DNA of 64,000 nucleotides from assembly GCA_947477885.1 (NCBI GenBank), contig CANJUD010000005.1, positions 62,001-126,000 of the forward strand, read 5' to 3'. Position numbers and translations under genes: made by a program. Shown piece after piece: positions 52,194 through 61,461 of the stretch. This stretch comes from Bacteroidota bacterium. Its GTDB lineage: Bacteria; Bacteroidota; Bacteroidia; UKL13-3. Position 1 is the first letter of the stretch. Each line of letters begins with the position of its first letter. The notes under the pieces are model-generated. The model was given only the letters and a program-made list of their open reading frames with translations. It ran no database searches and was not told where the DNA came from.

Positions 52194-54338
52194 TTAATAA
52201 CATTGAATGCCTCCTGATGCAGAAAAACCGAATAAGGGAAATATATCACAATCTCTTCTAAAATAAATTTTATAACTATAGCTATGTACAATACAGTCAA
52301 GGTTGATATTTGGAATACTAAAATCTATATTAACTAAATTATTATAGCCGTTAACGTCATTGAAAGTCGACGATTTAACTAAGCTATTACTATTATCATA
52401 TATTTCAATAATTATTTCTGTAATATGCACAGTACTGCTATTAATATAAAGTTTTAAATATAATTCATGGGCATTATTGCTGTATTGGGGGTTACATGGA
52501 ATATTAGGCATATTGGGATAGTTACACCAACCATTACTAATTGGGGAATTCATCATCGGAGCCTGCGGCGTTCCCTCCAATATATAATCCTGGCTAAAAG
52601 AATTACCACAAGAATTAGTGCCGATTAAAGTATAATGTAATGGAAAATTGGGTAATGGGTCATTGGGGTTTAAAGTAATTGTTGGATTCGATATTGTTTG
52701 GCTGCTTAATAAACTCAAATCTGCTTGGTTTGTTGCCGACCAATGAAAAGTATAGCCGTAAAAATTCGTCCAATTTTGGGGTCCCAATTCATAATAACTT
52801 TTATTGCATATATCAATATTCACAGTGTTTACTTGAGGTAATGAGCAACAAGCAAAAGAATACTGCGTTATAACGACATCATTACACTCATTTGTAATAG
52901 ATAAATATATTTTAAGGTTACTCAAATTATTATAATGTTCCGGTATACATACTTTGGTATATGATGTATTTGCACTGCTTATAAAACTTTGTGCTGCTGG
53001 GTCACTCGCAGTCCAGTAATAAGTCATTTTAGGTACTCTGGCTATTCCCAATTCTTGACAAGCATCTTGGGCACTACATATAGTAATATTAGTGGCGGGA
53101 GGCCCCACTGGTTTCAGGCAGCCACAGGGCCCAACGGTGATTGATTCCGAATAGGATCGTCCAGTTAGATTCTCAGTTACTGTTACTGTATATGTTTTAT
53201 TTTCTGTAATTACTCCAATAGGCATTAGGTAAGGATGAGCCGGGTCTGCTGTTAATACATTTCCATTCCCATCTTTCCATTCATAAGTGAATGTTCCACA
53301 TCCTCCACAAGGTTCAACAAAGAATTCAATATAGCAATTATTTACAGTATAATAAAGATTTAACCAAAAATCACTTGTACATCCCAATAAGTTTGCTTTA
53401 AAAGGACTGCCATCTTTTACATGAAATCCTGGTTCTAGGTTTATTTTATTTGCAGCTTGGAATATAAGTTTTGTACTATGGTCATGCACTACATCACCTG
53501 CAGATGAATTTGGGTCTACATTATTTCCTGCTTTAATATAATCATATACTCTAGTACTCTGCAAAGTGTTTGTACCAATGTTATCTGTTCCATTTTGCAA
53601 TAATTTAGATTCTTCACAACAATATTCAGTTAGACAAATGTCGTCGACCCAATTACCACTACTTGTATAAGAGCTATTTTCAATTGAACCAAATTCAATA
53701 CAAACAAAGTCAGTAGTAGGTATAAATGTCAATTCAACAAGTGTGTAAACATTATAGGATTTATACTCTCTATATATTATCACCTCCCCTACAGTAGGTT
53801 GCCTATACTCATCTGGGCACATAGTGCCAGGAACTCCAACTGGGCAAGATGGTTGATGATAAAATGAAACACCTGGATTTATTTGTGGGTTGTGACAATT
53901 CCCTTGATTCTGTAAACTCGTTTTATGTAATACAATTTGTAGCCCAGCATTATTGTCTGATTTTAAATAAAACTTAAGATTATATTTTTTACCAGCTCTT
54001 ATATTTAAATTCGTCTGAAAAGCTCCTTCATTATAATCAATATTATGATTAAGATCACGAAAGTAAAAAAGATTTAATGCATTTTGACCGTTATGTGGAG
54101 TCGCTAATTTTATATCAGGTGAATTGTATGCTGAAGACCACCCAGTAACATGCCCATTGCAGTGTTGATTATTATCTAAAAACTCATTAGGTGCATCAGT
54201 AAAATTAGATCTTGCTGCATCTTCAAAATCTCCATTAACTATCATGTTCTGTGCTACACAAATATTTATGTTTATACACAACGCAAATAATATATATAAT
54301 ATTTTCTTCAATTTATTAAAAACTGTATGATAAACCAA
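52194..54338 (-). CDS. Large secreted multi-domain surface protein
   Basis: This 714-residue exported protein has a signal peptide of about 1-29 (ending ICVAQ). It has a jelly-roll, carbohydrate-binding-like N-terminal domain (NMIVNGDFEDA to about 240). A segment STKLIFQAANKINLEPGFHV (about 290-310) follows, recurrent in T9SS-exported proteins. Several Cys-containing Ig/SprB-like repeats (about 330-600) complete it. It lacks a T9SS tail of its own. The start is a TTG at 54338, giving a 23-base overlap with the upstream gene and so translational coupling. It could be an adhesin; the binding partner is unknown. Confidence 0.68.
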   Translation of the reverse strand: MVYHTVFNKLKKILYILFALCININICVAQNMIVNGDFEDAARSNFTDAPNEFLDNNQHCNGHVTGWSSAYNSPDIKLATPHNGQNALNLFYFRDLNHNIDYNEGAFQTNLNIRAGKKYNLKFYLKSDNNAGLQIVLHKTSLQNQGNCHNPQINPGVSFYHQPSCPVGVPGTMCPDEYRQPTVGEVIIYREYKSYNVYTLVELTFIPTTDFVCIEFGSIENSSYTSSGNWVDDICLTEYCCEESKLLQNGTDNIGTNTLQSTRVYDYIKAGNNVDPNSSAGDVVHDHSTKLIFQAANKINLEPGFHVKDGSPFKANLLGCTSDFWLNLYYTVNNCYIEFFVEPCGGCGTFTYEWKDGNGNVLTADPAHPYLMPIGVITENKTYTVTVTENLTGRSYSESITVGPCGCLKPVGPPATNITICSAQDACQELGIARVPKMTYYWTASDPAAQSFISSANTSYTKVCIPEHYNNLSNLKIYLSITNECNDVVITQYSFACCSLPQVNTVNIDICNKSYYELGPQNWTNFYGYTFHWSATNQADLSLLSSQTISNPTITLNPNDPLPNFPLHYTLIGTNSCGNSFSQDYILEGTPQAPMMNSPISNGWCNYPNMPNIPCNPQYSNNAHELYLKLYINSSTVHITEIIIEIYDNSNSLVKSSTFNDVNGYNNLVNIDFSIPNINLDCIVHSYSYKIYFRRDCDIFPLFGFSASGGIQCY

Positions 54339-54909
54339 TTTGAAAATATATTTTTTTAGCGAACGTATTACTATTTATCGGATTATGACTATAATAGTCA
54401 TAATACATCCCCATTGCCTTTGATTGAGAATAGCCTATTTCAGTATTGGCACTAAAATGTTTGCCAACAGGTATTAATAACAGGTCGGAGATTTTTAATC
54501 CATTAAAACTATAATTATAATAACTAAAAGGATCGTCAGCATACTTAGTATAATAATTCAATTGATAGTATCCAATTGATGCCAAATTATAAATCCCCTT
54601 CCTAATAGGTGTTTTATACGTTATTCCAACCTCAAAATTATTTATTCCAACAGCATATTCAGTCTTGTTTTGATTAGTATATATAGAAGAATAATAACCA
54701 TAACCACCACCGAAATAAGCTCCAATACCCCATTTAAAAAAATGCATATATCTAAGGTCGGCGTATATATTATAACTTTGGACTGATTTAAAATTGAAAT
54801 TAGGGTTGCAAATTGTCACATTCTTTAGCGAATCTCCTTGCCCATCTCCTCCCTCGCACTTAGCAAAAGTGAAAAATAAAATCCATATTAAGGTACTATA
54901 TCTTAACAT
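54316..54909 (-). CDS. Putative outer-membrane beta-barrel protein, second of a pair
   Basis: This 197-residue exported protein, started at the ATG at 54909 (MLRYSTLIWILFF), has a signal peptide of about 18 residues. It is dominated by aromatic, alternating strands (GIGAYFGGGYGYYSSIY, YNLASIGYYQLNYYTKY) and ends in SYSF with C-terminal Phe, as outer-membrane barrels do. I do not recognise the family and it is not an obvious PorP/SprF homologue. It overlaps the upstream gene by 14 bases and the downstream gene by 23 bases, so all three are likely made together. Confidence 0.62.
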   Translation of the reverse strand: MLRYSTLIWILFFTFAKCEGGDGQGDSLKNVTICNPNFNFKSVQSYNIYADLRYMHFFKWGIGAYFGGGYGYYSSIYTNQNKTEYAVGINNFEVGITYKTPIRKGIYNLASIGYYQLNYYTKYADDPFSYYNYSFNGLKISDLLLIPVGKHFSANTEIGYSQSKAMGMYYDYYSHNPINSNTFAKKIYFQIGLSYSF

Positions 54910-55429
54910 CAATAGTTGCAAAATTATTTATGTGGTTAAACCCTTTATCTTTATTGGAAAAGTAATCACATCTATATTCAACTCCAATTCGTCCATTTAA
55001 TATTTTTTTTCCAAAACAAATAGAATAAACTTTAGGATTTTCTGTTACATTAAATTTTTGTTTGGCTTCTCTTAGCAAACTAATTTCAGCCCCAAAATAA
55101 AAATTATTCTTTAATTGATAATTCCATTTTATAAACAATCCATTCAACTTAATACCATACCCCAACAAATTATAGTTTTCTATAAAAATATAATTATCAT
55201 TATATAGCTTGTACCCCATTATCAGAGTATTCTTTTTTTTAGTATAACTTACTCCTAACTTAAAATCGTAGAACCCAACTAATCTGCTATTGCCATTATT
55301 GTAATAACTACTCTTCAAGTTACATCCCACATTCCCACCAAAGCTCACATACCCAAGAATATCCCTCGCTTGCATAGCCAAACTAGATACAATGCATATG
55401 TATAATATATTATATTTTAAAAAACTCAT
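54896..55429 (-). CDS. Putative outer-membrane beta-barrel protein, first of a pair
   Basis: This 177-residue protein has a signal peptide (1-21, ending AMQA) and a strand-rich, aromatic mature part (LVGFYDFKLGVSYTKK, KLNGLFIKWNYQLKNNFYFGAE). It resembles a small barrel of eight or so strands. It is similar in character, though not clearly in sequence, to the next gene. Its ATG directly follows the stop of the broken upstream gene without a gap. The function is unknown. Confidence 0.6.
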   Translation of the reverse strand: MSFLKYNILYICIVSSLAMQARDILGYVSFGGNVGCNLKSSYYNNGNSRLVGFYDFKLGVSYTKKKNTLIMGYKLYNDNYIFIENYNLLGYGIKLNGLFIKWNYQLKNNFYFGAEISLLREAKQKFNVTENPKVYSICFGKKILNGRIGVEYRCDYFSNKDKGFNHINNFATIDVKI

Positions 55430-56279
55430 TTATTGTTTTGCAGCTTCTACTTTTTTTATTCTTTCTTCCAGTTGCAATATATACAAACTTAGTTCTTCTA
55501 CTTTTTTAAGCAGCGTAATATTTATTTCGGCAAGGTTCATTTTTTGGTCTTGCATTTTGCTCGCAGCAGGCACATCTGGTAGGTGGTGGTTCTTGTTTAT
55601 ATAAGTCCTTAGTTTGTCAAAACTATATAATTGGTAATTACTATCAAATACGCAATCAGGCCATACTATGGCTACATCAAGTTCAATCTCCTTTGCTCCA
55701 ATTTTTCCCATTTACAGCCAACTCATATCCAAAATTGTTCGAACTGTTAATACTTACTTTCCCCGCAGCATCTATACGCATCCCTCTAAAATCTTGAGCA
55801 GTAGAAGGATTATACCAAGGGGCGATTACAAAACCTGATGAAGCATTATAATCAAAAGGTGTGCTTACATGCAAAGGGCTTGTAGCATCATTAATACCTA
55901 TTCCAGTGTATCCATTATCGTTGATGGTAAATATTGGAGTAATTATTATTGGGCTCAAATTGGGGATGCCCGGATTATAATTTTCAATCCTAAAATAATT
56001 TTGACTAACATATCCAGCTGGCGGAGGATTTGTTGTGACAGCAGGGATATTTCGCCTTATTAAAAAATGATTAGTAGAATTTGTGTTAGCTGTTGGAATA
56101 CTAATACTAACTGGGCTTAGCGTTGCAGTAGTAACGCTATTAGATGGAATCCAATATTGGGCTTCCATTTCCGTACCAAGCATCAATGAGATTGTCAATA
56201 AAATAAGAATCTTTTTCAAACTTAGTTTTTTTCTTGAATTTACAATCACAAATGAAACCATTAATACCCGCAATACCAA
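55430..56279 (-). pseudogene. Secreted tail-fibre-like protein, split by a one-base frameshift
   Basis: Two open frames together make one protein of a common Bacteroidota type. The first (55683-56279) has a signal peptide ending TEMEAQ and a glycine/beta-rich body with GYTGIGINDATSPLHVS. It ends in GYELAVNGK followed by out-of-frame residues. The second (55430-55711) continues GKIGAKEIELDVAIVWPD and LPDVPAASKMQ, with a C-terminal coiled coil NITLLKKVEELSLYILQLEE. The break is a run of five T (plus 55702-55706) with one base too many. It may be a real frameshift, a phase-variable tract or a sequencing error. The start at 56279 is uncertain; a TTG at 56219 fits the signal peptide better. Confidence 0.78.
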
Positions 56280-56363
56280 ATTATCAAATCCATATAATTT
56301 TCCATTCCATAATTTCTTATTACCAACCTGCTATCATCCCAAGTCGTAATCCTAATTCCGCCC

Positions 56364-56406
56364 TCACTAACTACTGACTACTAATTACTATTTACTGACC
56401 ACTAAA
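56364..56406. repeat. TACTGAC-type heptamer array
   Basis: Units TCACTAA, CTACTGA, CTACTAA, TTACTAT, TTACTGA, CCACTAA in register. It is one-sided, with no core. Confidence 0.65.
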
Positions 56407-56537
56407 TATTTTTTTTACACACCTTATCAAACACCTACTTCCCTTTAAATCAAACACCCACATCGTTTCAATTTATTTAGACAAAGAACAAACTAACATT
56501 TTTTTTACAAAAAGATTTTCTCAAAGGGTTTTTCAAA

Positions 56538-56545
56538 TAAATTTG
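56538..56545 (+). promoter_or_regulatory. -7 promoter box of the cox operon
   Basis: TAAATTTG matches TAnnTTTG, 56 bases before the coxB ATG. No convincing -33 element was found. Confidence 0.45.
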
Positions 56546-56601
56546 CCCCACCAATGCACAAGCATGTGCATACCTACTAAAACTAAAACAAATAGCTGTA
56601 A

Positions 56602-57951
56602 ATGACAAAGTTATTACTAAGATTGGGCCTAGTTTGCCTGTTATTTTTTGCGTACACATCAAGCAGTTTTGCTCAAAAACACGACGGCGACACTGGGTCG
56701 ACCAAGAAAGACTCCCTTAAAAAAGAGCTCAAAGCAGGTAGTTCTGAAATGGAACCATCCACAGACAAAACCTTAACAGGTCCGCTTATGGATTTAACGC
56801 AACCTGACAAAGAGGATCCTGAAAATCCAAATCCTGCTCCCAAAAAAGAAGAGCCAACTATTAATAAGTTTGTTAAATGGACTCTGATTGCAGTGGGCCT
56901 GCTATTCTTAATAGTGATACTTTCCCTTTTCAACGTTATTGGACTAATGGGCGATGTGTCAGGCAAGCCTGCTATTGACTGGAACAAATGGAATCCACGC
57001 CTGATGGTTATTTTCCTGATAGGATTCTTAGCTGCTGGAATATATGAAGCCGTTGCAGATAGCGATTATTATATGCCTGAATCAGCATCTGAACATGGCC
57101 TTGGTATCGATAGTATGTTTAACCTTACTACGGTCCTTATATTAATAGTGTTCTTTATTACCCAAGCAGCCTTATTTATTTTCCCTTATATATACAGAAT
57201 GCGTAAAGGTCGCACCGCATATTTCTATTCTCATAACGATAGACTAGAAATTATTTGGACTGTAATACCAGCCATCGCATTGTCCATCCTTATTACTGGT
57301 GGATTGAAATCATGGAACAGCATCACAAGTCCTGCTCCTAAAGAAGCACAGCATATTGAACTGTATGCCAAACAATTTGGATGGATGGCCCGCTATGAAG
57401 GGAATGACAAGCAACTCGGCAAACACAATTTCCGTTTAATAAAAGACGATAATGACTTGGGAATCGATTGGACAGATGCCAAATCGCATGATGATGTATT
57501 AACCAATACAGAAATACATTTGGTTAAAGGTAAAGACGTAGAGTTTAAATTCAGATCGAAAGATGTGATACATTCGGCGTATATGCCTTACTTCCGTTTG
57601 CAAATGAATATTGTACCTGGTGTTCCTACCTCATTTTGGATGAGACCTAGATTGACAACTGTGGAAATGAGAAATGAATTGAGAAAGAAAAACCGCCCTG
57701 ATGCACCTGATTTTGATTACTATTTCTATTGCAATAAAATTTGCGGATCGGCACATTATAATATGAAAATAAAAGTAATTGTGGAAGACGAGGCTGACTA
57801 TAATAAATGGTGGGCTACACAAAAGGCAGAATACGTAAAAATGAATGAGACTGAAGCTCCCGCAGAAGCAAATCCGGCTTCAAGTCCAGCTAACCCAGCA
57901 GATTCAACTCATCTCGACATGGCAGTAGCCATGGTCTCAAACAAGAAATAA
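56602..57951 (+). CDS. coxB: Cytochrome c oxidase subunit II
   Basis: This subunit carries the CuA centre that takes electrons from cytochrome c. The 449-residue protein is longer than usual. A signal peptide (1-24, ending SFAQ) and an acidic Pro-rich linker come first. Four membrane segments follow (about 92-112, 130-150, 172-196 and 214-236), then the cupredoxin domain (about 250-420). CuA ligands are His324 (VIHSAYMP), Cys377, Cys381, His385 and Met388 in YCNKICGSAHYNM. There is no heme-c domain, so this is an aa3-type, not caa3-type, subunit. The C-terminal tail is Ala/Pro-rich. It is the first gene of the operon. Confidence 0.96.
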   Translation: MTKLLLRLGLVCLLFFAYTSSSFAQKHDGDTGSTKKDSLKKELKAGSSEMEPSTDKTLTGPLMDLTQPDKEDPENPNPAPKKEEPTINKFVKWTLIAVGLLFLIVILSLFNVIGLMGDVSGKPAIDWNKWNPRLMVIFLIGFLAAGIYEAVADSDYYMPESASEHGLGIDSMFNLTTVLILIVFFITQAALFIFPYIYRMRKGRTAYFYSHNDRLEIIWTVIPAIALSILITGGLKSWNSITSPAPKEAQHIELYAKQFGWMARYEGNDKQLGKHNFRLIKDDNDLGIDWTDAKSHDDVLTNTEIHLVKGKDVEFKFRSKDVIHSAYMPYFRLQMNIVPGVPTSFWMRPRLTTVEMRNELRKKNRPDAPDFDYYFYCNKICGSAHYNMKIKVIVEDEADYNKWWATQKAEYVKMNETEAPAEANPASSPANPADSTHLDMAVAMVSNKK

Positions 57952-57998
57952 CTTATACTTTTTAGATTTAACTTTTAAAAGATTATTATATATAAATT

Positions 57999-59912
57999 AT
58001 GAGCCAAGAAGCACATACAAATAACGGGCACGCTGATGCCCACGAAGAACATCACCATCACGAAGAAACCTTCATCTCGAAGTATGTCTTCAGCATGGAC
58101 CACAAAATGATTTCAAAGCAATTCTTGGTTACAGGAATTATTATGGGAGTTTTGGGCATGATTCTATCAATGATATTCCGTGTACAATTGGCTTGGCCAA
58201 ACACTGATATGAGTTTCTTGAAACCTATATTAGGTGGCTGGATTAGCGACACTGGCAAAATGGATCCCAGCTTTTACATGAGTTTGGTTACCTTGCATGG
58301 CACTATCATGGTGTTCTTTGTGCTTACAGCGGGATTGAGCGGAACCTTTAGTAACTTATTAATTCCACTTCAAGTAGGAGCCCGCGATATGGCATCTCCT
58401 TTTTTAAATATGCTTTCATATTGGTTCTTCTTTATGAGTAGTGTAGTTTTATTTATTTCTCTATTTATAAGCAGCGGACCAGCAGCAGCGGGTTGGACAA
58501 TATATCCTCCTTTAAGTGCTTTGCCTAAAGCCATGCCCGGTTCTGGATTGGGTATGACCCTTTGGTTGGTATCTATGATTTTATTTGTAGGCTCGGCTTT
58601 GATGGGAGGTATGAACTATATAGTAACTGTATTGAACATGCGTACCAAAGGAATGAGCATGACTCGTTTGCCATTGACTATTTGGGCTTTCTTTTTAACA
58701 GCAGTATTAGGTTTACTTTCTTTCCCAGTATTATTGGGAGGTTGTTTATTATTATTATTCGATAGAAGTTTCGGAACCATGTTCTACCTTAGTGATATTC
58801 CTGCCGAGTTAACTGGCGGAATTGAAAGAGTAGGAGGTAGCCCCATTTTGTTCCAGCATTTATTCTGGTTCTTAGGTCACCCTGAGGTATATATTATATT
58901 GCTACCTGCATTGGGTTTAACATCAGAAATTATTGCAACCAATTCCCGAAAGCCAATCTTTGGTTATCGAGCGATGATTATGTCATTATTGGCAATTGCG
59001 TTTCTATCATTTATAGTATGGGGTCACCATATGTTTATTACAGGTATGAATCCTTTCTTGGGTTCCGTGTTTGTATTGGCCACACTTATTATAGCAGTAC
59101 CATCCGCTATTAAAGTTTTCAATTATTTGGCCACATTGTGGAGAGGAAATATTAGACTTACACCAGCGATGATGTTTGCAATCGGATTGGTTTCTTTCTT
59201 TATATCAGGTGGACTTACCGGACTATATCTAGGTAATGCGGCACTCGATATTAATTTACATGATACTTATTTTGTGGTTGCCCACTTTCATATAGTAATG
59301 GGTACTGCTGCCATATTTGGTATGATAGCAGGTATATATCATTGGTTCCCTAAAATGTATCGCAGAAGAATGAACGATAAATTAGGAAGCTTGCATTTTT
59401 GGTTAACTATTATATCTGCTTACGGCGTTTTCTTCCCCATGCACTTTATGGGCTTGGCAGGTGTGCCACGTAGGTATTATTCATTCACATTAATGAACGA
59501 ATGGCATGTATGGGACAATCTTAATATATTTATTACTTGTGCAGGTTTACTAGGTGCTATAGCTCAGGTTGTATTTTTATATAATTTCTTTAATTCAATA
59601 AGAAATGGTCGCAAAACAGAACAGAATCCTTGGGGTTCAACTACCTTAGAATGGACTGCACCTATCGAACATTTCCACGGAAACTGGTACGGAGAAATCC
59701 CCACAGTATATCGTTGGCCTTACGATTATTCAGTTCCTGGAGCGAGTCAAGATTTTATCCCGCAGGATGTTCCTCATGATGGAGAAGGAGAAGCCGCTTC
59801 ACCGCATTCACCAATTTCCTCAGAATCGAAAACATTAGATAAAGGTGGAATTTTGCATTTCACTATGCCTAAGTTTTTAAGCAAATTATTCGGAACTTTA
59901 ACAAGAGCATAA
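57999..59912 (+). CDS. coxA: Cytochrome c oxidase subunit I
   Basis: This is the catalytic heme-copper subunit, reducing O2 to water and pumping protons. The 637-residue protein begins with a His-rich stretch (EEHHHHEE) and has about twelve membrane helices. The metal ligands are in place: VTLHGTIMVFFVL (low-spin heme), WFLGHPEVYIILLPALG (CuB His and cross-linked Tyr), WGHHMFITG (CuB) and VVAHFHIVMG (both hemes). The HPEVY Tyr marks a type A oxidase. An extended C-terminal tail follows. It lies 47 bases after coxB. Confidence 0.98.
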   Translation: MSQEAHTNNGHADAHEEHHHHEETFISKYVFSMDHKMISKQFLVTGIIMGVLGMILSMIFRVQLAWPNTDMSFLKPILGGWISDTGKMDPSFYMSLVTLHGTIMVFFVLTAGLSGTFSNLLIPLQVGARDMASPFLNMLSYWFFFMSSVVLFISLFISSGPAAAGWTIYPPLSALPKAMPGSGLGMTLWLVSMILFVGSALMGGMNYIVTVLNMRTKGMSMTRLPLTIWAFFLTAVLGLLSFPVLLGGCLLLLFDRSFGTMFYLSDIPAELTGGIERVGGSPILFQHLFWFLGHPEVYIILLPALGLTSEIIATNSRKPIFGYRAMIMSLLAIAFLSFIVWGHHMFITGMNPFLGSVFVLATLIIAVPSAIKVFNYLATLWRGNIRLTPAMMFAIGLVSFFISGGLTGLYLGNAALDINLHDTYFVVAHFHIVMGTAAIFGMIAGIYHWFPKMYRRRMNDKLGSLHFWLTIISAYGVFFPMHFMGLAGVPRRYYSFTLMNEWHVWDNLNIFITCAGLLGAIAQVVFLYNFFNSIRNGRKTEQNPWGSTTLEWTAPIEHFHGNWYGEIPTVYRWPYDYSVPGASQDFIPQDVPHDGEGEAASPHSPISSESKTLDKGGILHFTMPKFLSKLFGTLTRA

Positions 59913-59932
59913 TATATATACTGTAATACTAA

Positions 59933-60832
59933 ATGCAAAAAGTACAATCCATACAACTTAAAAGTACCAGCTCATTTGCTGCGAAGGTTGCCGATTACAA
60001 GCAGCTCTTCAAGCTTAGGCTAACTTTGTTGGTGGTGTTCTCAGCAGCATTTGGTTTCGTAATGGCTTCTAGTGGAAGTACATTCGATTGGATGGGATTA
60101 ACGATGATATGCCTTGGAGGATTTTTAGTAGTTGCCGCATCTAATGGCCTGAACCAAGTGATAGAACGCAACTATGATATACTAATGACCCGTACCGAAA
60201 ATCGCCCTGTTGCTGCCGGCCGCATGAGCATTGCAGAAGCATCATTATCATCAATGATTGCTGGTATTATAGGGATAGCGATATTGACTTTTTACTTTAA
60301 TCAGCTTACAGGTATTATATCATTTATATCTTTGGCATTATATGCATTTGTTTATACACCTCTTAAAAGAATTCATCCGGTAAATGTATTTGTAGGTGCT
60401 ATACCCGGAGCATTGCCACCGATGCTTGGCTGGGTTGCAGTTACCAATAATTTAGATGCCATGTGTATCGCATTATTTATGATACAATTCTTTTGGCAGT
60501 TTGTACATTTTTGGTCGATAGCTTGGTTATTGGATGATGATTATAAGAAAGCAGGATTTAAAATGTTGCCATCTACAGGTCGTTCAAAGGCAACAGCTAC
60601 ACAAATATTTTTATATGCGGCCATGCTTATACCCTGCGGACTATTGCCTTTGCAACTTAATAAAGCAGGTTGGATTTCGGCAGCTTTGGCAACAGTTGCA
60701 GCATTGTATGTACTATATAGATCATACAGATTATTACAGACTTGCGACGGAAAAGAAGCGAAACAAATAATGTTTTCGAGTTATATATATTTAACGGTTA
60801 CACAAATAGCATATATGCTCGACAAAATTTGA
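59933..60832 (+). CDS. ctaB: Protoheme IX farnesyltransferase (heme O synthase)
   Basis: It adds a farnesyl group to heme B to make heme O, the precursor of the heme A used by this oxidase. The 299-residue UbiA-superfamily membrane protein has eight or nine helices. It carries the prenyl-diphosphate motif NQVIERNYDILMTRTENRPV near 65-84 and the second conserved loop with YTPLKRIHPVNVFVGAIPGALPP. Its stop overlaps the next start (TGATG), indicating coupled translation. A heme A synthase (ctaA) is not in the window. Confidence 0.96.
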   Translation: MQKVQSIQLKSTSSFAAKVADYKQLFKLRLTLLVVFSAAFGFVMASSGSTFDWMGLTMICLGGFLVVAASNGLNQVIERNYDILMTRTENRPVAAGRMSIAEASLSSMIAGIIGIAILTFYFNQLTGIISFISLALYAFVYTPLKRIHPVNVFVGAIPGALPPMLGWVAVTNNLDAMCIALFMIQFFWQFVHFWSIAWLLDDDYKKAGFKMLPSTGRSKATATQIFLYAAMLIPCGLLPLQLNKAGWISAALATVAALYVLYRSYRLLQTCDGKEAKQIMFSSYIYLTVTQIAYMLDKI

Positions 60833-61422
60833 TGAATATGAAAAGGCAAATGATACCGAAACCCCAAGAACGTGAAGAGTACGCTGTACATCCGCATAAG
60901 TTTATGATGTGGGTGGCTATAGTGGCCATGGTGATGTTATTTGCTGGTTTAACAAGTGCATTTATAGTTAAAAAAATTGATGGAAAAGCTTGGCTAGAAT
61001 TCCAATTGCCATCTATGTTTATGATATCCACAATAACAGTTGTATTATCAAGTGTGACTATGTGGTGGTCGCAGCGTTCGGCCAAAAGAGATGAGATACT
61101 AAACGTAAAAGTAGGTTTGATATTGACGCTGCTATTGGCATTGTCTTTTGTATGTTTTCAAGCTTGGGCTGCAAAGCAATTGGTAGGTAATAATATATAT
61201 TTTACTGGTTTTTCTGTGTCAGCAACATTCGTGTATGTGCTAGCTGGTCTTCATCTATTGCATATAGTAGGCGGAATAGTATTCTTAGGAATTGTGCTTG
61301 GCAAAACATTTCAATATAAAGTTCATAAAAAAAATATGTTATCAATATCATTGTGCAGTACCTATTGGCATTTTGTAGGAGTGCTATGGGTATATCTATA
61401 TTTCTTTATGACCTACGCTTAA
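60832..61422 (+). CDS. coxC: Cytochrome c oxidase subunit III, first copy
   Basis: This 196-residue member of the subunit III family has five membrane helices. It carries FMMWVAIVAMVMLFAGLTSAFIV near the start, LTLLLALSFVCFQAWA, and the final LHLLHIVGGIVFLGIV plus STYWHFVGVLWVYLYFF, which holds the conserved WHFVxxxW motif. The longest frame begins at 60742 inside ctaB; the ATG at 60832, sharing a base with the ctaB stop, is the natural start. It precedes a second, larger subunit III gene. Confidence 0.92.
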   Translation: MNMKRQMIPKPQEREEYAVHPHKFMMWVAIVAMVMLFAGLTSAFIVKKIDGKAWLEFQLPSMFMISTITVVLSSVTMWWSQRSAKRDEILNVKVGLILTLLLALSFVCFQAWAAKQLVGNNIYFTGFSVSATFVYVLAGLHLLHIVGGIVFLGIVLGKTFQYKVHKKNMLSISLCSTYWHFVGVLWVYLYFFMTYA

Positions 61423-61461
61423 TAATTAAAAAAACTAAATCGATTTATATAATATAATAAT

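Larger units (their letters stand above)
56280..56601. other. Divergent intergenic region upstream of the cox operon
   Basis: It contains a TCGTAAT-like trace (about 56344-56358), a CACTAAC/TACTGAC heptamer array (56364-56406) and A/T-rich DNA with the cox promoter. No gene is seen. It separates the minus-strand surface cluster from coxB. Confidence 0.5.
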
